From Giardia muris (taxonomy: Eukaryota; Fornicata; Diplomonadida; Hexamitidae), in NCBI GenBank assembly GCA_006247105.1, contig CM016929.1, positions 744,001-808,000 of the forward strand: a stretch of DNA of 64,000 nucleotides. Reading direction: 5' to 3'. A model generated the notes under the pieces. It saw nothing but the letters and a program-made list of their open reading frames with translations. It had not been told where the DNA came from and searched no databases. Within the stretch, counting starts at the first letter, position 1; each line of letters opens with the position of its first letter. The position numbers and the translations under genes are program-made. Positions 34,653 to 43,454 of this stretch are shown here, one piece after another.

Positions 34653-37600
34653 ATGGAGCAACAAGTGTGCGGTCGCGCCCGGGCCCTCATCGACACCGGC
34701 GACAGTCAGGGCGCCCTCAAGCTTCTCACTAACTTCGTCGAGAGCCAGAAGGTGCTGACCCACAAGGCCTCGGGGAGCCGCGCCCCGACCGCCCCCTTTC
34801 CGGCCGTCATGCGGCTTCTGACGGAACTCGCCGTCAAGGAGCGCGCGACCACCGCAGTCCGCCAGGCGTACAACCAGTATCGTTACTTGTTCGCGTGGAC
34901 CGTTCCCAGCACCGTCGAGGACGTCTTCTACGACCTACTGGCAAACGTCAAACAGGTGGTCGCGGATATCGACGGCGACTTCGATGTTCGGAAGCTCGAC
35001 GTCACTGACCAACAGGGGAACCCGATCCCGATCTTTAGTTCTCACGTCACGTTCGCAGACCCCGACTGCCAGCGGATCGCATACGTCTTTGGGGCGTTCC
35101 GGATGATCCTGGACGTGCTTCGCGGAAGCTCGCTCGTTCAGCTCTACCATGACGTGATCGATAGCTTCTGCCTCTTCTGTGGCCGCTTCGAGCGTCTCCT
35201 CGAGTTCCAGCTCGTCGTGGAGCGTATCGTCGGATGCTTCGCAGAGCCGAAGAGCGAGGCGATCGTCACCCCCGAGATCCTTGCCCTTCTTCAGGACGCG
35301 AAGGTGACTGGCGAGACAGACTCTCAGGTGGGTGGAGATGCCCCTATATCCGAGCCCGATCATCCAGGAGTCTTGGCCGTGAAGTGCCGTCTCATCTGTG
35401 TCCCCTACTGTCGCGCCTTTAGTTTCCTCCCTCTCGCCCATCGCCTTCTGGAGGACGCCGCTCGAGACATTCACAAGCTGCGTCGCCAGATCAGTGACAC
35501 TTTATCGCCTCTCGAGGCTCCGACTGAGTACAGTGACGACGAGACTGTCCTTTCAAAGGTCGTCGAGGAGCGCTTCCTGAGCCGCGATTCGAACGGAGAA
35601 TTGTCGCTCTCGGTCGAACCTGAAATCATTGAGACCCAGGTGTGTGCTCCCCCGGTTGATATCTGGACCACCTATCGTGTGGCGGAGAAAGTCCCTCTTA
35701 ACTTCAGTTCGGTCACGACTCCGGCCACTACGCTCAGTATGAGCACTCCTCCCACCTCATTGGGCTTCGCGAAGGAAGTCGGAGCAACGACGGGGACAAC
35801 GTCCAGCCGCTTCGGTGAGACTCCTCTTTCCTCCGAGGCATATCTCTCTCTTACCCTCTATCATCTCCAGCTAGCCATGTCTGTTCTCGAAGCTGGAGGG
35901 TTCACCCTTGCAGCTGCACTCTGTCGCTATAAGACTCTGAAGCTCTCGACGATCCTCTCTGATGAGACACGGCGTTACATGCTTAATGGGACGATATGTG
36001 CCTGTCTGTCGCTCCGAGCCTTGCCTCAGCCCGCGGAGCTCGACGCTCACTCCATCCGTCTAGCAGGATTGTCCTTCTCGACACCATCAACACTGGTTAC
36101 AGTCCCTGCCTGCGCACCAACGGTGACTGCCATTGTGGCGGCTCGAGAGGTGACTCTGACGGCACAACTCCGTACCATTTGTCTTGAGCATTCACATGCC
36201 TTTCGACATCTTCCGAAGCGCCCTCTAGACGAGCTTTCGTTCGTGCCGGAGAACGCGTCGCTCGGGGAGAGGATGCTACAGGACTTACTTGCGTACCATG
36301 ATGATGTCTTCCCCTCAGTACGGGCACTGGCGGAGTGTTTGCGCTGGAGGGTTGATGATTCCAAAGCGTCCCTAGCAGAGGCCGCCAAGCAGCTCATCGC
36401 TCTTGCGACAGAGGATAACGCCTCCGAGTCAAGCGCTCGTTTACACCGTGCGCTTGTCTGTCATACCATCTCCCAGCATTTCATGGCCGTTGTCATGGAC
36501 CCTTCGAGTCTCGAGACTGAGACTGTCACTCTTGCTGCTCTTCAGGACGTCCTGAAGCCAATTTCGGAAGGGAAGTTCGCCAATCCCGAGCTATTTGCAC
36601 CGGCCGAGCTACTTAGACTGGCCAAGACGGTCTTTTCACGTGGGTTGGTTAGTGGGCGTTATAGCTACAAGGAGCGCGCATTCACCATCGACCTTGCGGC
36701 TAGTCGAGCGGCTTTGGGTATTGTTGTAACAGCCGACAAATATGTGGATACGGCCACGAAGACCCCTCCATCCTTGTCTTCGGAACTTTGCCTCAAACTT
36801 CGTGCTCAAGCTCTACGTGACCATCACTTTGCCTTGAAGGCACGACTTCAACGGGTCCTTGACGCTAAGGCGCAGATGCGACGCGAGCTGCAACGGTACA
36901 GGACGGAGCTTCTCGAGCGTGAACAGCGAGACGCCGAACTCAATGCGCGAGTTACGAAGGAGCAGTCTGCCGCGTACCGTGCTGCGGAGATCCACAGCAC
37001 CCAAGTCAAGATGGCACAGCAGTTCATCGAACGGGTCGCGGTTCAGATGCACGACGACGAGCTGATCGCCTTCTTCAACGAGATCGACGTCGCATCACTT
37101 GAGTCTCCGTACGACGATATTAAGAGGCGGCACGCGAGCTTCGAGAAGCACCGCGCGGAGGTGCGCGTTCAGCATGGGATCAAGGCCGCGAACATGGCAG
37201 AGCTCACTCTACGTGCGCTCCGCTTGCACGCAACCCCTGAGCTCCGCAGACTCGACCAGGAGGAGGCAGAGGTACTCGAGGCGCGCCTTCGCGAGTTGTA
37301 TGCGGCGGGCCTCAAGCAGCAGAGCGAGGATCACGTTACCGCACAGCGTGAGCGGAGACACTATGCAGAATTGATCGGGCTTGCTGACTTCGTCGCTGAA
37401 TATCGAGCAGACTGCGAGGCAGCATATCAGGAGCAGTACTCCCAGTGGCGTAACCGACGTGCCGCGGTCCTTAGCGAGATCGAAGCGGAGAAGAAGAGGG
37501 AACAGGAGAAGGTTGTGGCCGCACGCGATGACTTTAGGAATCGGCTTCGAAGTAAGAATAGCGCCCGTCCAGAACCAAGCGCACCCACCGAGCCTGTATC

Positions 37601-37658
37601 CGCCCCAGCCCCGCCGGCCTCGAAAGGGAAGTATGTTCCACCACATCAAAGGCAGTAA
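34653..37658 (+). CDS. EIF3A: Translation initiation factor eIF3 subunit a
   Basis: A 1001-residue protein with eIF3a architecture. A helical N-terminus ('ARALIDTGDSQGALKLLTNF', then 'AYNQYRYLF') matches the start of eIF3a. The middle holds the PCI-type helical and winged-helix region, ending 'RLAKTVFSRGLVSGRYSY' and 'TIDL' (about 640-690). A long, strongly charged helix (about 715-930) is the eIF3a spectrin-like coil. The C-terminus ends in GKYVPPHQRQ, a short basic motif also seen in other RNA-associated proteins. eIF3a is the core scaffold of eIF3 on the 40S subunit. The human protein is about 1380 residues, so the C-terminal repeat region is reduced. AGTAAA overlaps the stop. Confidence 0.8.
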   Translation: MEQQVCGRARALIDTGDSQGALKLLTNFVESQKVLTHKASGSRAPTAPFPAVMRLLTELAVKERATTAVRQAYNQYRYLFAWTVPSTVEDVFYDLLANVKQVVADIDGDFDVRKLDVTDQQGNPIPIFSSHVTFADPDCQRIAYVFGAFRMILDVLRGSSLVQLYHDVIDSFCLFCGRFERLLEFQLVVERIVGCFAEPKSEAIVTPEILALLQDAKVTGETDSQVGGDAPISEPDHPGVLAVKCRLICVPYCRAFSFLPLAHRLLEDAARDIHKLRRQISDTLSPLEAPTEYSDDETVLSKVVEERFLSRDSNGELSLSVEPEIIETQVCAPPVDIWTTYRVAEKVPLNFSSVTTPATTLSMSTPPTSLGFAKEVGATTGTTSSRFGETPLSSEAYLSLTLYHLQLAMSVLEAGGFTLAAALCRYKTLKLSTILSDETRRYMLNGTICACLSLRALPQPAELDAHSIRLAGLSFSTPSTLVTVPACAPTVTAIVAAREVTLTAQLRTICLEHSHAFRHLPKRPLDELSFVPENASLGERMLQDLLAYHDDVFPSVRALAECLRWRVDDSKASLAEAAKQLIALATEDNASESSARLHRALVCHTISQHFMAVVMDPSSLETETVTLAALQDVLKPISEGKFANPELFAPAELLRLAKTVFSRGLVSGRYSYKERAFTIDLAASRAALGIVVTADKYVDTATKTPPSLSSELCLKLRAQALRDHHFALKARLQRVLDAKAQMRRELQRYRTELLEREQRDAELNARVTKEQSAAYRAAEIHSTQVKMAQQFIERVAVQMHDDELIAFFNEIDVASLESPYDDIKRRHASFEKHRAEVRVQHGIKAANMAELTLRALRLHATPELRRLDQEEAEVLEARLRELYAAGLKQQSEDHVTAQRERRHYAELIGLADFVAEYRADCEAAYQEQYSQWRNRRAAVLSEIEAEKKREQEKVVAARDDFRNRLRSKNSARPEPSAPTEPVSAPAPPASKGKYVPPHQRQ

Positions 37659-37659
37659 A
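37654..37659 (+). terminator. AGTAAA poly(A) signal fused to the next start codon
   Basis: In GGCAGTAAAATGAC, the eIF3a stop TAA (37656-37658) is inside AGTAAA (37654-37659) and the next gene's ATG begins at 37660. Confidence 0.65.
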
Positions 37660-39606
37660 ATGACATCTCAGCCGTCTCGCGTTCAACTCGAGCTGGACTA
37701 TGCAATTGACACGTCGCACAGCAACTTGGCACGCCTCCTCTTCGATGACACCGCCAACGCGCCTCTTCGCAACCTGACACCCATGATGATCGCCGCCGCC
37801 CAAGGGAATCTTTCGGAGCTTCTGGTACACAAGAAAGCGGATCTCCGCCAACAGACGGACCAGGGCTTAACCGCCCTGATGCTCGCCGCGATTTTTGGGC
37901 ATGCAAAGTGCGCAGGAGAGTTACTTGAGGAGGCGACCATGCAGGACGCCAATGGGCGCACTGCCCTGATGTTCGCCGCGCAACACATGCATGCAGACAT
38001 CATTACAATGTTAGCAGACACCGAACTAGGCTTCCGTGATCAATATGGTCGTACGGCCCTCATGGCGGCGACGATACAGAATTATCTCGACGGGGTCGAT
38101 CTCCTCCTCGATGAATGCCGGATACAGGACATGACGGGGGTCACCGCGTTGATGCTTGCCGCGGAAAACGATCATCACCGACTCACGCGGCGTTTGGCAG
38201 AGTATGAGACCGGGCTTACGACAACTAGTGGCGTTACTGCGCTGATGCTTGCGGTAACCTATGGGCGTCGTCTCCCAGCCCGGATTCTTGCCCTCACCGA
38301 AGCGGGGATGCAATGCTCTCTCGGTTGGACCGCATTGATGATCGCGGCGAACAGTGGAAACTCGGAACTCATAGAGCTGTTAGTTGACGAAGAGGGTGGA
38401 CGGGCGACAAACCATGGCTTGACCGCGTTGATGAACGCAACGGCTCGTCGGAACATTCCTTCGATGCGTCTTCTCATTGACCACGAGGCGGGGATGCAGA
38501 CGGAGACCGGAATGACAGCGATGATGCAAGCGGCACAGAACGGGTATCTTGAGGGTGTCAGAGAGCTTGTACAATTTGAGCTCGGAATACGCGACTCAAT
38601 GGGCCGGACCGCGCTTGATCTTGCACGTGAATGTGGTCAGGACGAAATCGTCTCTTTTCTCGAGGGGATTGAGGGTGATGACGTTAATCGAGAGGCGATG
38701 TTAATGATATCGCAAAGGATCTCGGAATCGCGTCGTTCAAGTACTCCTGGGGCGTCCGGAGTATCTGGCCCACGAAAGAGTGTGTCATCCAACCCTCCCA
38801 CGAGTCCGAAACCCTCACGTCCTCTTTCTGGAAGTCAGTCCCATGTGACTCTAAGTCAACTATGTGAGTCCGGCACGCATACCCCAATTGGGATAGGTGG
38901 GCGATCAACCTGGACGCCTCCCTATCGGCAAGGGTCACCAGTCCCTGTGATTCCAACGTTACCATATCAGCAGCCCAATCAATCACAGCTGGAGGCCTAT
39001 GCCTTGACTGTGCGCGAGACGCATGAGCGTTTCCGTACAGCCGTGAGGACCAACATGGCACTGACGACAAGCATTGCTAAGCAATTTGACGAGCTGCGAG
39101 CATTGTGCCCCACCGCCATCCCAGACATCAACAAGATCCACCGCCGGATAGGACGCCAGATGAGCTTCACTAGCGTCCTGGTGGACTTTGCAGCCGAAGT
39201 CCTTTCGTTGGCTGATAAGAGCGAAATCTTTACATACGATAATTCGGGGTCGCCGGAGGAGTTCAATGATGAGCGTCAGGGCCTCATCTCCGGCCTTAAT
39301 GGGGCTGTCCAGAGGTTTCTGGACGCCTTGGCAACGGACTCCGATACGTCCTTGAGTAATACCCTCTCTCATACCCAAGATACTAGTGCAAGGGCTCTTA
39401 GACGCTCAAATAGCTGGGCCGCCGCCCTGATGCATAACGTCTCATCGCTGAAGACGTCGCTCGTCCAAATCCTTAACGGTTCCAAATCCAAGCCTATGAG
39501 TTTAACACAGGAAGCTGAAGAGGCCTTCTGTGCGAAGTGTGGGACGAGTATCCCCCTTTCTACAGAGCCTTTTTGCCTCGCTTGCCGTCGTTCCGTCGTA
39601 CTTTGA
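37660..39606 (+). CDS. Ankyrin-repeat protein, 'Protein 21.1' type, with C-terminal zinc ribbon (copy D)
   Basis: A 648-residue protein. About ten consecutive ankyrin units fill residues 30-330, with unit cores such as TALMLAAIFGH, TALMFAAQHMH and TALMIAANSGN. Each unit is short and highly regular. A Ser/Pro-rich spacer (about 345-430) and a helical region (about 440-600) follow. The tail (about 624-643) has CAKC and CLAC pairs that could fold into a small zinc ribbon. Copies A and B carry Cys pairs too, but next to a coiled coil. The frame is open to 37381 inside eIF3a; the ATG at 37660 is the first outside it. Protein 21.1 members are presumed scaffolds. Confidence 0.8.
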   Translation: MTSQPSRVQLELDYAIDTSHSNLARLLFDDTANAPLRNLTPMMIAAAQGNLSELLVHKKADLRQQTDQGLTALMLAAIFGHAKCAGELLEEATMQDANGRTALMFAAQHMHADIITMLADTELGFRDQYGRTALMAATIQNYLDGVDLLLDECRIQDMTGVTALMLAAENDHHRLTRRLAEYETGLTTTSGVTALMLAVTYGRRLPARILALTEAGMQCSLGWTALMIAANSGNSELIELLVDEEGGRATNHGLTALMNATARRNIPSMRLLIDHEAGMQTETGMTAMMQAAQNGYLEGVRELVQFELGIRDSMGRTALDLARECGQDEIVSFLEGIEGDDVNREAMLMISQRISESRRSSTPGASGVSGPRKSVSSNPPTSPKPSRPLSGSQSHVTLSQLCESGTHTPIGIGGRSTWTPPYRQGSPVPVIPTLPYQQPNQSQLEAYALTVRETHERFRTAVRTNMALTTSIAKQFDELRALCPTAIPDINKIHRRIGRQMSFTSVLVDFAAEVLSLADKSEIFTYDNSGSPEEFNDERQGLISGLNGAVQRFLDALATDSDTSLSNTLSHTQDTSARALRRSNSWAAALMHNVSSLKTSLVQILNGSKSKPMSLTQEAEEAFCAKCGTSIPLSTEPFCLACRRSVVL

Positions 39607-39627
39607 GGAGGAGATGAGGGACGAAAA

Positions 39628-40245
39628 ATGGTCAAACATATCTATCTTGTACGCCATGGCGAGACGGACTTCAATACGGACCCTGTCCCACGTATCCGTG
39701 GCCGGGTCATGAACCCCTTGAACGAGCTGGGAAGAAAGCATGCCCGTGAGGTCGGAGAGGCACTCAAAGACGTTCGCCTTGATCTCATTTATTATAGTGC
39801 CATCACTCGAGCCAAGCAGACAGCCGAGGCGATACATGCTCACCAGCCACAGGCGAAGTATATCGAGGAGCCACTGGTGATTGACATTTCCTGGGGTGAT
39901 TGGGAAGGAAAGACCTATGCAGAGGCATTTGGGACGAAGGAGAGAGAAGAGCTCTTCAAGAGAGACCCTGCGCAACTCGAGATCCCTAATGGAGAGTCTT
40001 TCTATCAAGTTCTGGCGCGCCTTGAGAAGTTGCTCCATCAGATCCGTGAAAGCGCCGAGGAGACGGTTTGTATCGTCTCCCACGGGGCCGTTCTCAACCT
40101 TCTGATGTGCATGATCACGGAGGCCCCGCTCCGAAGCTTCTGGGTGTTCTATGGGGGTGCATGCTCCATCAGTCAGATCGACTTGAATGATAACGGAACC
40201 TTCAGCATCAAGTCCTACAATCGTATGGAGCACTTGACTAACTGA
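39628..40245 (+). CDS. Histidine phosphatase (phosphoglycerate-mutase-like)
   Basis: A 205-residue protein of the branch-1 histidine phosphatase fold. The phosphate-pocket motif LVRHGETDFN has the nucleophilic His at position 10. A second conserved Arg is in 'AITRAKQTAEAI', and the second His lies in VSHGAVLN (about 151). 'NELGRKHAREVGEAL' is typical of the cobC/GpmB-like set. Substrates range from 2-phosphoglycerate and fructose-2,6-bisphosphate to alpha-ribazole phosphate and cannot be read from sequence. The similarity to bacterial proteins is high, so transfer is possible. The ATG follows GACGAAAA. The last 8 bp overlap the end of the convergent gene. Confidence 0.85.
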   Translation: MVKHIYLVRHGETDFNTDPVPRIRGRVMNPLNELGRKHAREVGEALKDVRLDLIYYSAITRAKQTAEAIHAHQPQAKYIEEPLVIDISWGDWEGKTYAEAFGTKEREELFKRDPAQLEIPNGESFYQVLARLEKLLHQIRESAEETVCIVSHGAVLNLLMCMITEAPLRSFWVFYGGACSISQIDLNDNGTFSIKSYNRMEHLTN

Positions 40246-43200
40246 GCTCCCCAAGCGGTTGAAGCCGTCGTTTCACCCCAAGGTTCGGGGTGAGGCAGCG
40301 ATAGGAGCCACGGGTCTCGAATGCCTGGCGTATCTCTCCGTAGACGCCGACCTCGACGAGGCGAATGCCAGGTATGTGAATAGCGTTTGTGTTATCCTTA
40401 ATAAGACATGGGACGCTAAAGATGAAGGAGTCATGAGTGCTTGCAATGCTTGAGGAATTACAGCGTCCATCATCAGATTCGGTCGCTTCTATCGTTCTAG
40501 AACCAAGACATGAGGCATCGAGAGGGACTACTCCCAAGTCAATAATCGCTTGAATAGTGAGCTCATTGACGGCACAATGCCAGATATAGATGTAGCCTAC
40601 TGCGGCGAGGGACGGAGAAAGGCCTATTGCGGCAAGAACGATGAGTCCTCTGAAGCTCAGAAGCTGCACCGCCAGTGGAGTGTACACCCACGCCTGAAGA
40701 CCATTTCCTGACGATACACGGATATTCATCTCTTCAATACTTCGAGATTCCATCAAGGGGTGGCTTCGGAACGTCCTAGCTTGTTTCCAATCCCGTCCCT
40801 TCTGACATGCGATATGAACCGTTGTTTCCCTTGTCTCTGTGTCACTTGTAATCACTTGACGAACGGATACTGCATCAGTATCCGATGGGTCTGTGAATCC
40901 TGGAATGACAACCTCATCTGAGTCTTCGCACATGACAATAGACTTCTGCCGTTCTAACCACTCCTGATCCGAGCCCGCGTTACGAAAACTATCGCGCATC
41001 TCGTCGGTATCACTATAGTCAGATGCATACCCCACAAGCATACCAGATGAATGCTCAACACCAGGGACAACGGGAATCTGTTTCAACCCCTCAAATAATG
41101 CACAAGGTGGGAGGTTTGTCGCGACTGAGCGCCCGCTGAAGGGCTTATTGAAGGCGATCGGTGGTCCAATCAGTTGCTTCTCCCCTGATTCCAAGTCTAT
41201 GATTAAGAGGACATGAAGCGAACGGAGACATAGAAGGACGGAGGTCTCATTTGCTGAGGCCAAACACGAAACTGAACTAAGGAGGTGAGAGTAGGAACCA
41301 ACGATGAGGGGACCGGTGTATATAGGGCAAGCCTTTCCGAAGGCTACGCTCGTTTCCAATGCCGAATATACCCTGGTGCTTTCTGGCCCTATCGAGGAGA
41401 TCGCGCCCGTGGTAGAGATGGAATAGCACCTTCGAAGGCCGGTGAGAAGGAGTGGTTGATAGCAACAAACCCGTCCAGCTAGAGTACAACCTAACAAGCA
41501 GTGATAGACGGATGTTTGAGGCCAAAGCTTTGAAGGGATGGCAGGGTTTGTCTTCACCTGAAGGTGAATCCGTTCCCGTAGGTCAGCAACGTATCTTGTT
41601 AGTGGAAGACCGATATCCTCAACCAGAACGAGAAGGGCAACGTGCTCCTTATCAGCCGTGATGACAGCCCCTTCAATGCTCAAGACGAAGACGGTATTAA
41701 AACCCAGACGAACAAGAGTGTTGGTGAGCCAGCCCGTGGTTAACGTGAAACGTTTGGCGAGGAAGTAGTCATAGACGATGAGCTGTTGCCGTTCCTGTAA
41801 CGTCTTCTTTAGGTTACGCTCCTTCCCAGTTAAAGGACCACCTGTTCGAAAGGAGTGAGAACCTGCCATCAGCTTCGATTTGGAGGTGCGCGTATCGATA
41901 GTTACATTGGGTTCGGCGATCATCTCGGTGACAAGGGAAACATAACTACGCCATTCGGCGCGCATCAAGTCCAGCCACATGCTGGTCGTATCAAGGCCCT
42001 GAAGGCAGAATCGAACGTATTTTTCATCTGGAGAAAAGGAGAGTAGGTTTCCATGAGACTCAAAGAGACCTGGGCCAGAAGTAAGGGCGACAAGGTAATC
42101 TCCAGTATTGGAGTAGATAGTCGCAGATAGGGCCACAAGATAGTCCAGAAGCGTTGCTTGATATGGTCGGAAGTCAAATCTCTTATCGTCTCGATCTTCA
42201 TTAAGGCCATCACCAAGGTATCCGAGAGGGATTCCGACTCTCGATACGTGCATACACAAATGACTTCGACATAGTGCCAGAGCAAGTCTTTCGTTTGCGG
42301 TTAGGCCAGGAAACCCTGTCATATCACTTTGCAGCTCTGAGTAAGCACAGGCAAGAGCCAGGTATGACAGATGATCGTAACCAACATTTGCAAGCGGTTG
42401 GCATATATGCTCTCTGGTCCAGATGGTCTTGGGTGAAGTTTTCGTACCAGGTTGTAGCTTGACATACCCAGGCCTTTGGAATGCGGTGAGTTTAAGACGG
42501 AAGTCCTGTGAACGGCTCTCAATGGATTGGATAATAGGAGTGATACGGAACTCTTGAGTCTGTGCCAAAACGATTGGGATATGCGCCTCATCATTATACG
42601 GCCACTCCTGTAACTCATATAATTGCGCCGGATATTGATCCCCAGAAGGTCCTTGATTGATATCAAGGCGAATGGTAACAAGTCCATAATTATCAATGCT
42701 GGACTCAGTGGTTTCAGAGAGTCGCAATTCCTTTAAAGGGGGAAGCGATAAGACCGTTATTCCAGCACTACCACAACGCAGGGCCATGGACTTAGCTGAC
42801 TCTTCGGGCATAGCAGCCTGAGAAGTGATAGCAACATCGACCTGGACGACCAACCGAAGCGTCTCGAGTACTTCCTCACGTGTGGGAGCCTTTGTATCCG
42901 CATCAAGAGATAGTTGTGTGGCTAAACGATGGAGGAAAAGAACGCCAATCCGAATGGCCTCCTTATACTCAGTTTGGAACAGGTCTCCAGCACTGGCGAA
43001 CGACTCAGGAAGTCTTGAGACTGCTAGCTTCGCTAACCTCATCGAGAGCTTATTCGGATCAGAAACGGTCCTTAGATATGTCAAGACATTGGTTCTTTTC
43101 CGAAATAGCTTCTGTAACCCGATAGATGTACGCTCAGTTGAGTAAAGGATCTGAAGGGTGGTGACAACGATGATGGCCACCGGCTCCCGACCGACATAAT

Positions 43201-43369
43201 GGAAGGTGAAGGCACGCCCAGTAAACCCTAGCTGGTGTGAGAGGATGGTTCCTCCATGAATGGCCGTCAAGCTACGGAACCAGGCAGCTCCCTGGATGGA
43301 GGGGCTAGTCTCGGGGAGTACGATGAGGCGTGTCCGGCCTCGTACATGGGACTGAAGGCCCGACGGCAT
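40238..43369 (-). CDS. Unknown 1043-residue protein
   Basis: I recognise no family. The protein seems to alternate beta-rich stretches ('GRAFTFHYVGREPVAIIVVT', 'LVTIRLDINQGPSGDQYPAQ') with helical ones ('YLALACAYSELQSDM', 'LVALSATIYSN'). There are no predicted membrane helices beyond moderate hydrophobic runs, and no catalytic motif. The acidic segment near residue 800 ('DYSDTDEMRDS') looks disordered. The size and mixed profile could fit a large complex subunit (for example of a coat, nuclear pore or APC/C), but this is speculation. Its DNA appears richer in A+T than the neighbouring genes. Its stop overlaps the convergent phosphatase gene by 8 bp. Confidence 0.6.
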   Translation of the reverse strand: MPSGLQSHVRGRTRLIVLPETSPSIQGAAWFRSLTAIHGGTILSHQLGFTGRAFTFHYVGREPVAIIVVTTLQILYSTERTSIGLQKLFRKRTNVLTYLRTVSDPNKLSMRLAKLAVSRLPESFASAGDLFQTEYKEAIRIGVLFLHRLATQLSLDADTKAPTREEVLETLRLVVQVDVAITSQAAMPEESAKSMALRCGSAGITVLSLPPLKELRLSETTESSIDNYGLVTIRLDINQGPSGDQYPAQLYELQEWPYNDEAHIPIVLAQTQEFRITPIIQSIESRSQDFRLKLTAFQRPGYVKLQPGTKTSPKTIWTREHICQPLANVGYDHLSYLALACAYSELQSDMTGFPGLTANERLALALCRSHLCMHVSRVGIPLGYLGDGLNEDRDDKRFDFRPYQATLLDYLVALSATIYSNTGDYLVALTSGPGLFESHGNLLSFSPDEKYVRFCLQGLDTTSMWLDLMRAEWRSYVSLVTEMIAEPNVTIDTRTSKSKLMAGSHSFRTGGPLTGKERNLKKTLQERQQLIVYDYFLAKRFTLTTGWLTNTLVRLGFNTVFVLSIEGAVITADKEHVALLVLVEDIGLPLTRYVADLRERIHLQVKTNPAIPSKLWPQTSVYHCLLGCTLAGRVCCYQPLLLTGLRRCYSISTTGAISSIGPESTRVYSALETSVAFGKACPIYTGPLIVGSYSHLLSSVSCLASANETSVLLCLRSLHVLLIIDLESGEKQLIGPPIAFNKPFSGRSVATNLPPCALFEGLKQIPVVPGVEHSSGMLVGYASDYSDTDEMRDSFRNAGSDQEWLERQKSIVMCEDSDEVVIPGFTDPSDTDAVSVRQVITSDTETRETTVHIACQKGRDWKQARTFRSHPLMESRSIEEMNIRVSSGNGLQAWVYTPLAVQLLSFRGLIVLAAIGLSPSLAAVGYIYIWHCAVNELTIQAIIDLGVVPLDASCLGSRTIEATESDDGRCNSSSIASTHDSFIFSVPCLIKDNTNAIHIPGIRLVEVGVYGEIRQAFETRGSYRCLTPNLGVKRRLQPLGELS

Positions 43370-43454
43370 TCCGGTTTTTTGTGGTTGCCATCCTCACATC
43401 ACTTCTCCTTTCAGTCGTCCTTAGTTGAGTGATAATAGCTGTCGGGATAGAAAA
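43370..43454. promoter_or_regulatory. 85-bp divergent promoter region
   Basis: This lies between the start codons of the unknown 1043-residue protein (minus) and POLE2 (plus). The right edge reads GATAGAAAA before the ATG. The minus-strand start has a CAAAAAACC stretch just upstream. Confidence 0.4.
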
